Shown one piece after another: positions 44,207-57,200 of a stretch of DNA of 64,000 nt. Both the position numbers and the translations under genes were made by a program. The stretch is from Symsagittifera roscoffensis. Lineage: Eukaryota > Xenacoelomorpha > Acoela > Convolutidae. Every line of letters begins with the position of its first letter. Positions within the stretch are counted from its first letter, which is position 1. The notes below the pieces were generated by a model. The model saw only the letters and a list, made by a program, of their open reading frames with translations, ran no database searches and had not been told where the DNA came from. The stretch lies in NCBI RefSeq assembly GCF_963678635.1, contig NC_087062.1, forward strand, positions 5,136,193 to 5,200,192, given 5' to 3'.

Positions 44207-44590
44207 CAGGGGCGGATCTAGGATTTTCTTTTTTTTAGGTCGGCCAAATTGATTTTCGGAGCTCTCCTAAAGCGCTAAGCACTAAAAAGACGCTGTTTTG
44301 GTCAAATTTTCTGCGCGGCAGGCAAATTTTTGAAAAAACAAGTCAAAAAAGCCGTTTTTGGGCACTTTTTGGAAAACTTTCACAAAAAAATCGCGTTTTT
44401 TTGGCGCGCGCCCCCCCTCAAAATTAGTATGTATTGGCGCCTAAGGCGCCTTTAGAAAAATTTAAGGGTCCGTCGGTCAAAAATGGATTTCTTAAAAATT
44501 ACCAAAGGGGGGACCCTTTGGGTCGGCATGGGGTCGAATCCCTGAGGGGAAAGGGGCGTCCGCCCCCCCCCCCCCCTAAATCCACCCCTG
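44207..44590 (+). mobile_element. F1 hAT-like MITE, reference copy
   Basis: Starts CAGGGGCGGATCTAGG and ends CCTAAATCCACCCCTG (inverse with two mismatches), flanked by GTGTATAC and GTGTATAT, an 8-bp duplication with one mismatch. TIR and 8-bp duplication are the marks of the hAT superfamily. No transposase is present. The interior contains GGTCGGCATGGGGTCGAATC, which mimics a polymerase III B box, and a long C run. Confidence 0.85.
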
Positions 44591-46158
44591 GTGTATATTG
44601 AGTTTCACTGTCATAAACTGTTTGCTATTTTGCTTGGCTCAACTCAGACTTGTTTCGAACGGCTCGATCAAAATCGAGTCTGTACGCCAAGTAGACTTTC
44701 TATAGTGATTCGAACAAAAGCTTGTACTAAATTCAAAAAGAAGACATTTATTATGTATGTGATTACTATCTAAATACTGAAGTTATAAATTTTTCATACG
44801 GTGGTCGACATTCCAACTCTGTTTAGCCTATATTTCAAATGTGCTTGACCTGTTTTCCTTGTGCCTTAAAGAAATTAGTAGAATTAGCAAAAAAAAAACT
44901 AAATTCTGGCAGTTAAAACTAAATTTTTCCACCAATATTTTCCACTGCTGCATTGTATTTTAAAAAACTTAACAAAAAATATTGGTCCTAAAAAATTCGA
45001 GGAAATTTTGCAAAAAAAAATTTCTACAAACTTTCTACGAATTTTTTTTCGCTCATGGAAGTTCTTAAAACCTTCCTAAAATTTTATTCTAGAACATTTC
45101 TTGTAAACGCTTTACGGCAAGTAAGTCTTTTCAATTGTTCGCTTATTTTTAAATTAAGTTTGAATCAAAATCTTTCTAAAAAATAGGCAGTGTTTGACTT
45201 ATATTTAAAAGGTGATCGACTAATGCTCCGTCTGAGCTCGTTTTATGTCTCAAGTTTTCTGACCAAATTGGGTACATTTTAACTGTGCTTAATCCTCGTT
45301 TGGAATTTCTGGATCCCCCAAATGAAGTATGTTTCATTTTGTCATTGACTTAATGTCACTTTTCGACCGCTGATTTATATTTTTAATCGCAAAACAGAAC
45401 TTCTCGAATTTGAAAATCAAATCAAAAATCGAGTGCCCGGGAAATATCGCAATGACAGTTACAAATTTATATACCACCAAAATTTTAAGCAGCACGACAG
45501 TTACGCTAATAAATGTGTAGGGTTTCTTAAAATCATCCAACAAAATGAGCCTCTTGTTGCTAATTAGCTGCGGTGAAGTTCACTGGGTCATTTCGATCAA
45601 AAGAAGAAAACCTATAAGATACATTTTGGAGATATAATTGCTTACTAAAAAAATAAATTTGGAGGTAAAATTATCATCCCTTATGAAATAAAACCGCTTG
45701 TGGTACGGAAAAAATAGGTTCTTTAATTTTTTTTCCAATTTCTAATAACCTTTCACTTTTAGCCCGATCATTGATTTGAACTTATTTATAGAAAAAACAT
45801 TCAACTGATTTATTAATGAACTTGTGTAGCAGTATTTTAATTTGCTTCATTTGATTTTTGTTTCAGAGTAAAAAAACGGTCACAAAAAACTAATTGAACA
45901 TATGGAATTAAAAATCAATCATTTCTAATCATTGGTACTGAATACAATTTCATTTCATTTTTGTTGACAATGAACCAAAAAATCAAAAGTATAAGCTAAA
46001 ACGACTTGAAAAGCAACTGGGGGAAAAGTAAGAAAATAAGGCACCCTAGAAATAGTGGATTTTAATTTGCCTAGACAAAACTCAAGATTAATTTTCATCA
46101 AAAAATTACCTGAGAAAAACCAAGAAGAACCAGCTGTCACAAATTCATATTCAATTTA

Positions 46159-46296
46159 GGGTCTTGTTAGCTATTTCCCCCCTTATTGCAATAGAGGGGG
46201 GGGATAGTTAACAAGGTACAAAGTTCGTATATGCTTAACTGTTCAATTCTTTCTTTATAGGGGGATATTCGTTACAAGGTACCATAACAAGATCCC
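46159..46296. mobile_element. F4 foldback MITE, right arm deleted (copy 1)
   Basis: GGGTCTTGTTAGCTATTTCC at the left; at the right only AACAAGATCCC remains after ACCAT, lacking the GGGGGCGAAATAGTT segment seen in copy 2. Confidence 0.65.
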
Positions 46297-46626
46297 AATT
46301 TGTGTTTTCTCTTATTCAAAAACCTTTTCACTTTGCATACTCATTCTATCGACATATTTTTGGATTTGAGAATTCATGTTCACTTGGAATAAAGTTGGGA
46401 TAAATTTAGGATAAATTTGGGATATCTTAAAACTAGAAAAACTTCGAAATTTGGTAAAGATTCAAATAATCCAATCTTAACTCTTGGCAGATTCCGTAGT
46501 TTTGCCTGCCCCACGGCAGAAAATAGGCCTACGGGTTGAAGTTTTTAAAATATAACTCAATGCATGTTTATTCGCTAGTATATATACATGTGGACTGGTG
46601 GCTACCACCCAGGTTGTCCAGCTCCT

Positions 46627-46688
46627 GTCAATAATTAAAACACTGCATTGTCAATAATTAAAACACTGCTTTGTCAATAATTAAAAAT
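46627..46688. repeat. 23-bp tandem repeat (copy 1)
   Basis: GTCAATAATTAAAACACTGC plus ATT or TTT, 2.7 copies; repeated at 52456-52517 in copy 2. Confidence 0.9.
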
Positions 46689-46869
46689 TATGTACCACTT
46701 ATGGCCGATGCGTATTGCCTCAACCATCCTCGCTTTGAAAAAAAAGGTTGAGCTCGTTTTTAGAATCAAAAAGTATGTAAATATTTGAGATCAACTTTAT
46801 GGTAGATTTTTTTTTAAATTTAGATCTAGAATATATCAACAATAATTCGATTTAAATTTAAATCGATCG

Positions 46870-47392
46870 AACAAAGCTGCTCGTATCAGGGTAAAGGCTT
46901 GAATGTTCTGACTGCCTTTTAAGACCTATGGAGAAGTAATAACATGAAAAAATTAAATGTAATAAAAAATGAACTTTTTTTAAAAAGTTTGAGACTTTTG
47001 GGAAAATCATCCCCCCACATGCAATATTAAGTACAAGATGATAAGTTTCGCTCTTAGCAGCAAACCAATTATGGAAAATATGCTTCCTTCAACACATTTG
47101 GAACAATTTTTGAGACGGATTAAACCTCCGCTTACGCGTTAGTAGCGCGAAATATATCGTGCGTTAATTGTACCAAAATGGCCAAAATGGCTATTTTTAA
47201 ACCCCCATAACTTAACGAAATATGATCACATGTGAAATATTTTCTTACAATTAAGCTCAATACAACAATACTGAAAGATAAAAAACAATTCCGTCAAAAA
47301 TGGCTTCTTAAAAAGTCGAAATTTGTCTGAAAAAAAAAAAAACACCTCGAGCACAAATATTCCGTTATTTTCGTTACAAAAGTCAGTACAAT
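46870..47392 (-). mobile_element. Family A element in duplication copy 1
   Basis: ACAAAGCTGCTCGTATCAGG, a degraded hairpin, TGTTCTGACTGCC; 5' end AAAAGTCAGTACAATAA. The internal hairpin has one mismatch. First of three in a row in the same orientation. Confidence 0.7.
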
Positions 47393-47451
47393 AAAAGTAA
47401 TTATGCTTGATGATTTCCATAAACTAAAAAAAAGAGCCTGATTCAACAAAT

Positions 47452-47740
47452 AGACTGCTGTAACCAATTTAGAACGATTTATAAGACGGAATAAAACTGC
47501 GCTTAATCTTTAACAACGCAAAATATATCGCGCAATATTTTTTCCAAATTGACATATTTGGCAGTCTTCAAACCCCATAACTCAACAGAAATCGATCGCA
47601 GATGAGATATTTAGTCAGTGCTCAAAAACACATAGTCAAATCTGTCAAATGTTCCTTGTTAAAAAGTCGAAAGTTGTCTGGAGCAAAAAAACCACCCCGA
47701 GCACAGATATTCCGTAATTTTTGTCGTAAGTTGAAACAAC
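47452..47740 (-). mobile_element. Family A element, 3' end missing (copy 1)
   Basis: AACCAATTTAGAACGATTTA, GCGCTTAATCTTTAACAACG, ACCACCCCGAGCACAGATAT and TTGAAACAAC follow family order; the hairpin end is absent. Confidence 0.6.
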
Positions 47741-47927
47741 AACCTAAATCGATTCTAAATTGATATGAAATAGAAATTTTGAATCAATTCAACCGGGTTA
47801 TAATCCATTTTCACAGTGCGAGTCACCCTGTCCCCATCGCACTCAAGCAAAAATGAAAAGTATATTAGAAATTTTAGATTTTAATTAATTTTTCTGTCCT
47901 AGGGTGAATATGGATGGCAAAAAACAT

Positions 47928-48408
47928 AAGCTTACTCGTATCAATGCAAAGTTCTGAATGTTCCGACTACGTTTTGACATCTATAAAAAAGTGTACAATT
48001 GTGAAAGATGAAAAAAACTTTCAAAAAACACGTAAAGTTTTATTTTTTGTCGTTGATGTTTTTGGAATTCATCCCATCGAACGCTATGTAAGGTGACAGC
48101 AATATTTTTTGCATTTAGAAAAAAATTAAATCCACCGGGTTAAATCTCCTTTTACGCGTTACATATACAAAATATAGCATAAACAAAATCGAGCGTTAAG
48201 TTTGCAAATTTGACAATTCTTAAACCCCAATAATTGTAAAAAAAAAAAGGGGTTTACAATTAAGTTTCAGCTCGGGGCATTAAAATATTTTTAAATTATT
48301 TAAAAGTTCTTTCAAAATGGCTACATAAAAAGTGTATACTTGTATGGAGAAAAAAAACCACCCCGAGCACAAATAGATTGTCACTTTCTTCGAAAGTCGA
48401 TTTAACAA
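47928..48408 (-). mobile_element. Family A element, diverged (copy 1)
   Basis: CTTACTCGTATCAATGCAAA, GAATGTTCCGACTACG, TTTTACGCGTTACATATAC, CACCCCGAGCACAAATAGA and CGAAAGTCGATT. Confidence 0.6.
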
Positions 48409-48539
48409 CCAACTGACCTTACTCTACAAACTCTTTATTTTCATTGTGGCAGGACAAAAAAATAGCAAAAAAATTGTAGTTAATTCTGTCAGAGAACTAT
48501 GAAAATTATTAACAAAAACTGAACCAAAATGAAGCTTAC

Positions 48540-48632
48540 CGGAAACGAAGGCTATGACCGAAATAAAGGTTGTGTTGTCGTCACTTAACAATGTTACGTC
48601 TAATATCCCATATTTGTAGTTTTGCATCGACG
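48540..48632 (-). CDS. Candidate orphan exon (copy 1)
   Basis: An ATG on the minus strand opens a 31-codon frame (MQNYKYGILDVTLLSDDN, then TTFISVIAFVS) that runs straight into a good donor, TCCG|GTAAGC. The upstream sequence is less AT-rich and contains GTGGGCGTGACC. No downstream exon was found, so this may be a first exon cut off by rearrangement, or chance. The same sequence is intact in copy 2 (54365-54457). Confidence 0.15.
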
Positions 48633-51510
48633 TCAAAATTCAGTTTGTTGGTCACGCCCACTTTGCTTTTCGTTTAATTTCCTAGGCCCCGCAATTTAAG
48701 ACCCATAGCAGCAACTTTCCCACATTAACAAAAAAACAGCAGTCATAGACTTTCAGAGTTCACCAAATAATGTGAATTTTTTCAAATAAAGCCAAAAACG
48801 TCGGACAGAAAAATCAACTGCACAAAAAATTTTCTCTTCTGCGAATTGCGTAACTAATACTGTAGTTTATACTGTAAAACTTTTGTTAACATTATTTGAA
48901 AACATCAATTTTTTTTGAAGAAATAAGTGGTGTTTTGTTTTTGCCAAAAAAAACAGCCATGTCAAATCGCGCAGTTCATTTTCAAAAAGTAATAGCCAAG
49001 GCTAGCTGAAATTGAAAATTTTTAAACCACAAGCCAAAGAAAACTTTTACCATGCAAAACTTTATTGGGATTTCACTTATATTCCTTTTTTTCGGGAAAG
49101 GATGTCTCTTAATCTCAAGCATAGATCGCAAATCATGATGGGTTGGGAAAAAAAGACTTTTCAACAGCGAAGCGGAGAGCTTAGACCCTTCATCAACGCT
49201 CACTGCTAAAATTGAATTTTAAACTGAGATTGGTTACAATTACCAAGTAGTCTCAAATGACTACCTTTGTAATTTTCACCTATCCTTGAAAAATAAATCA
49301 GTTGAATAGACGTCGCTGATTAAACTCGAAAAAAAATCAGCTAACAAATGTTGTGAACAAATGTTGATTTCCAAGTTGCCCTAGTTATAATGCTATACTC
49401 ATCCGATATTGGAAGTAAAAGATATCCAAGATATGCACGAGGAGCAGGTTTTCAAAAAAATTAGAAAATTTCTTACACCTATACTGTTCAAACAATTTGA
49501 TTCTCATAGTTCTCCCAAGATAATCATATGACCCTAATTGGCAAAAAAAACAAAGAGGATGCTCTACTATAAACAAATATAAAAAATATAAACACACGTT
49601 TTTTTGCTGCGAAAAAAAGAAATATATTCAGCGATTCGATCTTTTTTAAAAAAATGCAGATAAGAAAAACAATTAGATACTTTTTGGTACCAGTAAACAA
49701 TATCCAACTTTAGTTAACAAGCACGTTTTTTTCCAATGTCAATGAACACAAATTATCAGAAAAGTGAGCTCAAAAAATCAATTTACTAAACCGAAAACTT
49801 CCATTTCGCGAAAGTTTTTTTTTTGGGGGGGGGCTAACAAAAAAACAAGTGTTCATGACCGACACTTTTCTATCGTGATTTCATCTGCATTTAAATCAAC
49901 GAGTTGAATAATTATTGTCGATATAAATTTTCGTTTTCATAGAATTATTCAAATTTTTATGATGTAGTTTAGTTTTGATAGCTTCCGTTGTTAGAACGCG
50001 CAAAAAGGAAAAATAGCTGAGTTAAAGTAATGAACTGTTTTATGAAAGAAAAAATTCCGTTTGCAGTTTGCCCCTATCTTATTTTAATTGATAAACCCGT
50101 TACCAACAAATAACTTCTCGTATATTGAGTAATAAGATTTATTTCTCATAAAGCTCGTAAATTAAATAGGCTTACTAAATTATTTAATGTTCCGACCACT
50201 GAAACTTGGAAAAAATAAAGGTCAGCAGGCTTATAATTTTGAAAAGAGACGTTAAAAAACTGTTCAAAAATCTCTTTGAATTACCTGATATTGCATGAAA
50301 GATCTTGTACCAATTAAAAGCTGAATATTTTTTAAGAAGCAGCAGTTATCGATTTTAAGCGCAGCTACTGGGCCTGATTAGCATTGATGAATCACGATCT
50401 GATCAGTGCGACTTAAATGCTGATCAAAACTGATTCAGCTATGAGTAATTTTGCTGTTTTTTTTTCTTCAAAATAGTACAAAAAATATATCTCGCAACCT
50501 GAAACGAACCCTAAATCTACATGTCTCTAGCCGCACAATTATCTTCTGCGTGGTCGTCCTCACTGAACGGACTAAGCTGATAACTAAGCTACCATCATTA
50601 AGCTGATAATAACTATTCAATCATGATACTTTTTTATAATGCTTACGATGCCCCTTCAAGTTTGACAAATTTTATCGCAGATTTTTCTCTGATTGGATTA
50701 GTCCAAGGAAATATTACTTTTAGCCGAGAATCACCAAAAAAAGATCCCTAATTTGGCGCTGAACAATTTATCCATGAAACAACATTCTATCAGCGATGAC
50801 AATCGATGTTATTGTGTGACGAATGATGATTGCCTCAAAACGTTGAATGCATAAACTTTCTAGACCAACGTCATCAAACAATTAAAAACAAAAACAATCT
50901 CCGAATTTCAAAAAAATCTTTTAAATTGATAAACTAAAACTTTGCTTTAAACTAGTTTATAGGCTCTGCTACTTTTCTGCTTTGTTTACTCTCAATTTTT
51001 TTATAACTCGTTTTTTTTCCACTGGAGTTAATTTTTGTTTTCTTTGTGATACGCCTCAGACAGTTATCAACTATTTTTGCTATCACAAAGAATCACGACG
51101 ACAAATTAATGAAGCCCTGTTGAAATCCATTCAAAGATAAGTAATTAGCAAAAAAATACGGAAACTCTTATCGGATATTTTGGATATTTATTGATTAATT
51201 CAAAGGAAAATTTAGTACAAAATTACCAATTTTTATAGGAAGTGACATTAAAGAAGAAACTAAATTAATCGAGTTAAATAGGAAAACTGAAACTTGAACT
51301 GTAATATAACCAAGAGCTGAAAATCGAAATGAAATCTAACGTCAGATTACAATTTTAGGTCACTAAACGCTATTTTCCTGCAGAAGCTTTATAGTAAGCT
51401 TTTCATTTTTTTGAATCTCTTGAATTGATTTTTTTGTATCTTTCTCATTTCATTGAAACAAGTTAGCAAAAAGCAAGAAACTGAAACAAAAAATTTTCGA
51501 AAAAGGCAAC

Positions 51511-51684
51511 TGTTGTGATCTTACATCAGGTTTTGCAATTATTGCAAAAACATACTTAGTTAATTAACCGGTCACTCATATATGACCTTCATGAGCCATT
51601 CTCTCCGGCGGAGAGAATGATCTCTCATTGTTTTAATGTTTTAACTTATCGACTAATTCATCTTAATTCTTATTCTTTTTAGTA
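51511..51684. other. Spacer between duplication copies
   Basis: About 170 bp present once. It contains GGTCACTCATATATGACC (5-bp stem) and, 11 bp later, a perfect palindrome with 11-bp arms at 51597-51619 (CATTCTCTCCG, G, inverse). Confidence 0.85.
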
Positions 51685-51974
51685 AAAAAAAAACCGGTCA
51701 CAAAAAACTAATTGAACATATGGAATTAAAAATCAATCATTTCTAATCATTGGTACTGAATACAATGTCATTTTACTTTTGTTGACAATGAACCAAAAAA
51801 TCAAAAGTATAAGCTAAAACGACTTTAAAGCAACTGGGGGAAAAGTAAGAAAATAAGGCACCCTAGAAAGAGTGGATTTTAATTTGCTTAGACAAAACTC
51901 AAGATTAATTTTCATCAAAAATTACCTGAGAAAAACCAAGATGAACCAGCTGTCACAAATTCATATTCAATTTA

Positions 51975-52126
51975 GGGTCTTGTTAGCTATTTCCCCCCTT
52001 ATTGCAATAGAGGGGGGATAGTTAACAAGGTACAAAAATCGTATATGCTTAACTGTTCAATTCTTTCTTTATAGGGGGATATTCGTTACAAGGTACCATA
52101 GGGGGCGAAATAGTTAACAAGATCCC
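51975..52126. mobile_element. F4 foldback MITE (copy 2)
   Basis: Left end GGGTCTTGTTAGCTATTTCC plus a C run; right end GGGGGCGAAATAGTTAACAA plus GATCCC, its near-inverse. Inside each end is a second arm (GGGGGGATAGTTAACAAGG; GGGGGATATTCGTTACAAGG). The same double-armed design is seen in F3. The target duplication is unclear. Confidence 0.65.
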
Positions 52127-52455
52127 AATTTTGTGTTTTCTCTTATTCAAAAACCTTTTCACTGTGCATACTCATTTTATCGTTATATTTCTGGATTTGA
52201 GAATTCATGTTCACTTGGAATAAATTTGTGATAAATTTAGGATAAATTTGGGATATCTTAATACTAGAAAAACTTCGAAATTTGCTAAAGATTCAAATAA
52301 TCCAATTTTAGCACTTAGCAGGTTCCGTAGTTCTGCCTGCCCCACGGCAGAAAATAGGCCTACGGTTGAAATTTTAAAATTTAACTCAATGCATGTTTAT
52401 TCGCTAGTATATATACATGTTGACAGGTGGCTACCACCCAGGTTGTCCAGCTCCT

Positions 52456-52517
52456 GTCAATAATTAAAACACTGCATTGTCAATAATTAAAACACTGCTT
52501 TGTCAATAATTAAAAAT
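52456..52517. repeat. 23-bp tandem repeat (copy 2)
   Basis: Same unit and copy number as at 46627-46688. Confidence 0.9.
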
Positions 52518-52698
52518 TATGTACCACTTATGGCCGATGCGTATAGCCTCAACCATCCTCGCTTTGAAAAAAAAGGTTGAGCTCGTTTTTAGAATCAAAA
52601 AGTATGTAAATATTTGAGATCAACTTTATGGTAGATTTTTTTTTAAATGTAGATCTAGAATATATCAACAATGATTCGATTTAAATTTAAATCGATCG

Positions 52699-53217
52699 AA
52701 CAAAGCTGCTCTTATCAGGGTAAAGGCTTGAATGTTCTGACTGCCTTTTAAGACCTATGGAGAAGTAATAACATGAAAAAATTAAATGTAATAAAAAATG
52801 AACTTTTTTAAAAAAGTTTGAGACTTTTGGGAAAATCATCCCCCCACATGCAATATTAAGTACAAGATGATAAGTTTCGCTCTTAGCAGCAAACCAATTA
52901 TGGAAAATATGCTTCCTTCAACACATTTGGAACAATTTTTGAGACGGATTAAACCTCCGCTTACGCGTTAGTAGCGCGAAATATATCGTGCGTTAATTGT
53001 ACCAAAATGGCCAAAATGGCTATTTTTAAACCCCCATAACTTTACGAAATATGATCACATGTGAAATATTTTCTTACAATTAAGCTCAATACAACAATAC
53101 TGAAAGATAAAAAACAATTCCGTCAAAAATGGCTTGTTAAAAAGTCGAAATTTGTCTGAAAAAAAAACACCTCGAGCACAAATATTCCGTTATTTTCGTT
53201 ACAAAAGTCAGTACAAT
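52699..53217 (-). mobile_element. Family A element in duplication copy 2
   Basis: Duplicate of 46870-47392. Confidence 0.7.
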
Positions 53218-53276
53218 AAAAGTAATTATGCTTGATGATTTCCATAAACTAAAAAAAAGAGCCTGATTCAACAAAT

Positions 53277-53565
53277 AGACTGCTGTAACCAATTTAGAAC
53301 GATTTATAAGACGGAATAAAACTGCGCTTAATCTTTAACAACGCAAAATATATCGCGCAATATTTTTTCCAAATTGACATATTTGGCAGTCTTCAAACCC
53401 CATAACTCAACAGAAATCGATCGCAGATGAGATATTTAGTCAGTGCTCAAAAACACATAGTCAAATCTGTCAAATGTTCCTTGTTAAAAAGTCGAAAGTT
53501 GTCTGGAGCAAAAAAACCACCCCGAGCACAGATATTCCGTAATTTTCGTCGTAAGTTGAAACAAC
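53277..53565 (-). mobile_element. Family A element, partial (copy 2)
   Basis: Duplicate of 47452-47740. Confidence 0.6.
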
Positions 53566-53752
53566 AACCTAAATCGATTCTAAATTGATATGAAATAGAA
53601 ATTTTGAATCAATTCAACCGGGTTATAATCCATTTTCACAGTGCGAGTCACCCTGTCCCCATCGCACTCAAGCAAAAATGAAAAGTATATTAGAAATTTT
53701 AGATTTTAATTAATTTTTCTGTCCTAGGGTGAATATGGATGGCAAAAAACAT

Positions 53753-54233
53753 AAGCTTACTCGTATCAATGCAAAGTTCTGAATGTTCCGACTACGTTTT
53801 GACATCTATAAAAAAGTGTACAATTGTGAAAGATGAAAAAAACTTTCAAAAAACACGTAAAGTTTTATTTTTTGTCGTTGATGTTTTTGGAATTCATCCC
53901 ATCGAACGCTATGTAAGGTGACAGCAATATTTTTTGCATTTAGAAAAAAATTAAATCCACCGGGTTAAATCTCCTTTTACGCGTTACATATACAAAATAT
54001 AGCATAAACAAAATCGAGCGTTAAGTTTGCAAAGTTGACAATTCTTAAACCCCAATAATTGTAAAAAAAAAAAGGGGTTTACAATTAAGTTTCAGCTCGG
54101 GGCATTAAAATATTTTTAAATTATTTAAAAGTTCTTTCAAAATGGCTACATAAAAAGTGTATACTTGTATGGAGAAAAAAAACCACCCCGAGCACAAATA
54201 GATTGTCACTTTCTTCGAAAGTCGATTTAACAA
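53753..54233 (-). mobile_element. Family A element, diverged (copy 2)
   Basis: Duplicate of 47928-48408. Confidence 0.6.
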
Positions 54234-57200
54234 CCAACTGACCTTACTCTACAAACTCTTTATTTTCATTGTGGCAGGACAAAAAAATAGCAAAAAAATT
54301 GTAGTTAATTCTGTCAGAGAACTATGAAAATTATTAACAAAAACTGAACCAAAATGAAGCTTACCGGAAACGAAGGCTATGACCGAAATAAAGGTTGTGT
54401 TGTCGTCACTTAACAATGTTACGTCTAATATCCCATATTTGTAGTTTTGCATCGACGTCAAAATTCAGTTTGTTGGTCACGCCCACTTTGCTTTTCGTTT
54501 AATTTCCTAGGCCCCGCAATTTAAGACCCATAGCAGCAACTTTCCCACATTAACAAAAAAACAGCAGTCATAGACTTTCAGAGTTCACCAAATAATGTGA
54601 ATTTTTTCAAATAAAGCCAAAAACGTCGGACAGAAAAATCAACTGCACAAAAAATTTTCTCTTCTGCGAATTGCGTAACTAATACTGTAGTTTATACTGT
54701 AAAACTTTTGTTAACATTATTTGAAAACATCAATTTTTTTTGAAGAAATAAGTGGTGTTTTGTTTTTGCCAAAAAAAACAGCCATGTCAAATCGCGCAGT
54801 TCATTTTCAAAAAGTAATAGCCAAGGCTAGCTGAAATTGAAAATTTTTAAACCACAAGCCAAAGAAAACTTTTACCATGCAAAACTTTATTGGGATTTCA
54901 CTTATATTCCTTTTTTTCGGGAAAGGATGTCTCTTAATCTCAAGCATAGATCGCAAATCATGATGGGTTGGGAAAAAAAGACTTTTCAACAGCGAAGCGG
55001 AGAGCTTTGACCCTTCATCAACGCTCCCTGCTAAAATTGATTTTTAAACTGAGGTTGGTTACAATTACCAAGTAGTCTCAAATGACTACCTTTGCAATTT
55101 TCACCTATCCTTGAAAAGTAAATCAGTTGAATAGACGTCGCTGATTAAACTCGAAAAAAAATCAGCTAACCATTGCTATGAACAAATTTTGATTTCCAAG
55201 TTGCCCTAGTTATAATGCTATGCTCATCCGATAATGGAAGTAAAAGATATCCAAGATATGCACGAGGAGCAGGTTTTCAAAAAATTTAGAAAATTTCTTA
55301 CTTCTATACTGTTCAAACAATTTGATTCTCATAGTTCTCCCAAGATAATGATATGATCCTATAAAGCAAAAAAACAAAGAGGATGCTCTACTATAAACAA
55401 AAATAAAAATCATAAACACACGTATTTTTGCTGCGAAAAAAAAAGAAATACATTCAGCAATTCGATCTTTTTAAAAAAAAAATGCAGATAAGAAAAACAA
55501 TTAGATACTTTTTGGTACCAGTAAACAAAATCCTACTTTAGTTAACAAGCACGTTTTTTCCAATGTCAATAAACACAAATTATCAGAAAAGTGAGCTCAA
55601 AAAATCGATTTACTAAACCGAAAACTTCCATTTCGCGAGAGTTTTTTTTTTTTGGGGGGGGGGGGCTAGCAAAAAAACAAGTGTTCATGATTGACACTTT
55701 TCTATCGTGATTTCTTCTGCATTTAAATCATCGAGTTGAATAATTATTGTCGATATAATTTTTCGTTTTCATAGAATTATTCAAATTTTTATGATGTAGT
55801 TTAGTGTTGATAGCTTTCGTTGTTAGAACGCGCAAAAAGGAAAAATAGCTGAGTTAAAGTAATGAACTGTTTTATGAAAGAAAAAATTCCGTTTGCAGTT
55901 TCCCCCTATCTTATTTTAATTGATAAACCCGTTACCAATAAATAACTTCTCGTATATTGAGTAATAATTTTTATTTCTCATAAAGCTCGTAAATTAAATA
56001 GGCTTACTAAATTATTTAATGTTCCGACCACTGAAATTTGGAAAACAAGAAAGGTCAGCAGGCTCATAATTTTGAAAAAGACGTTAAAAAATTGTTCAAA
56101 AATCTCTTTGAATTACCTCATATTGCATGAAAGATCTTGTACCAATTAAAAGCTGAATATTTTTTAAGAAGCAGCAGTTATCGATTTTAAGCGCAGCTAC
56201 TGGGCCTGATTAGCATTGATGAATCACGATCTGATCAGTGCGACTTAAATGCTGATCAAAACTAATTCAGCTATGAGTAATTTAGCTGTTTTTTTTTCAA
56301 AATAGTACAAAAAATATATCTCACAACCTGAAACGAACCCTAAATCTACATATCTCTAGCCGCACAATATCTTCTGCGTGGTCGTCCTCACTGAACGGAC
56401 TAAGCTGATAACTAAGCTACCATCATTAAGCTGATAATAACTATTCAATCATGATACTTTTTTATAATGCTTACGATGCCCCTTCAAGTTTGACAAATTT
56501 TATCGCAGATTTTTCTCTGATTGGATTAGTCCAAGGAAATATTACTTTTAGCCGAGAATCACCAAAAAAAAGATCCCTAATTTGGCGCTGAACAATTTAT
56601 CCATGAAACAACATTCTATCAGCGATGACAATCGATGTTATTGTGTGACGAATGATGATTGCCTCAAAGCGTTGAATGCATAAACTTTCTAGACCAACGT
56701 CATCAAACAATTAAAAACAAAAACAATCTCCGAATTTCAAAAAAATCTTTTAAATTGATAAACTAAAACTTTGCTTTAAACTAGTTTATAGGCTCTGCTA
56801 CTTTTCTGCTTTGTTTACTCTCAATTTTTTTATAACTCGTTTTTTTTCCACTGGAGTTAATTTTTGTTTTCTTTGTGATACGCCTCAGACAGTTATCAAC
56901 TATTTTTGCTATCACAAAGAATCACGACGACAAATTAATGAAGCCCTGTTGAAATCCATTCAAAGATAAGTAATTAGCAAAAAAATACGGAAACTCTTAT
57001 CGGATATTTCGGATATTTATTGATTAATTCAAAGGAAAATTTAGTACAAAATTACCAATTTTTATAGGAAGTGACATTAAAGAAGAAACTAAATTAATCG
57101 AGTTAAATAGGAAAACTGAAACTTGAACTATAATATAACCAAGAGCTGAAAATCGAAATGAAATCTAACGTCAGATTACAATTTTAGGTCACTAAACGCT

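Larger units (their letters stand above)
45870..51510. repeat. Tandem duplication, copy 1 (about 5.64 kb)
   Basis: From AGTAAAAAAACGGTCAC to GAAAAAGGCAAC the sequence is repeated at 51685-57339 with only scattered substitutions and small indels (offset 5818 at the left, 5829 at the right). The unit holds three family A elements, an F4 element and a 23-bp tandem repeat. Confidence 0.95.

Noticed and set aside
44520-44545. B-box-like GGGTCGAATCCCTG as a tRNA
   Set aside because: It is an internal landmark of F1 elements (also near 14450 and 32640 in reverse) with no tRNA fold around it.
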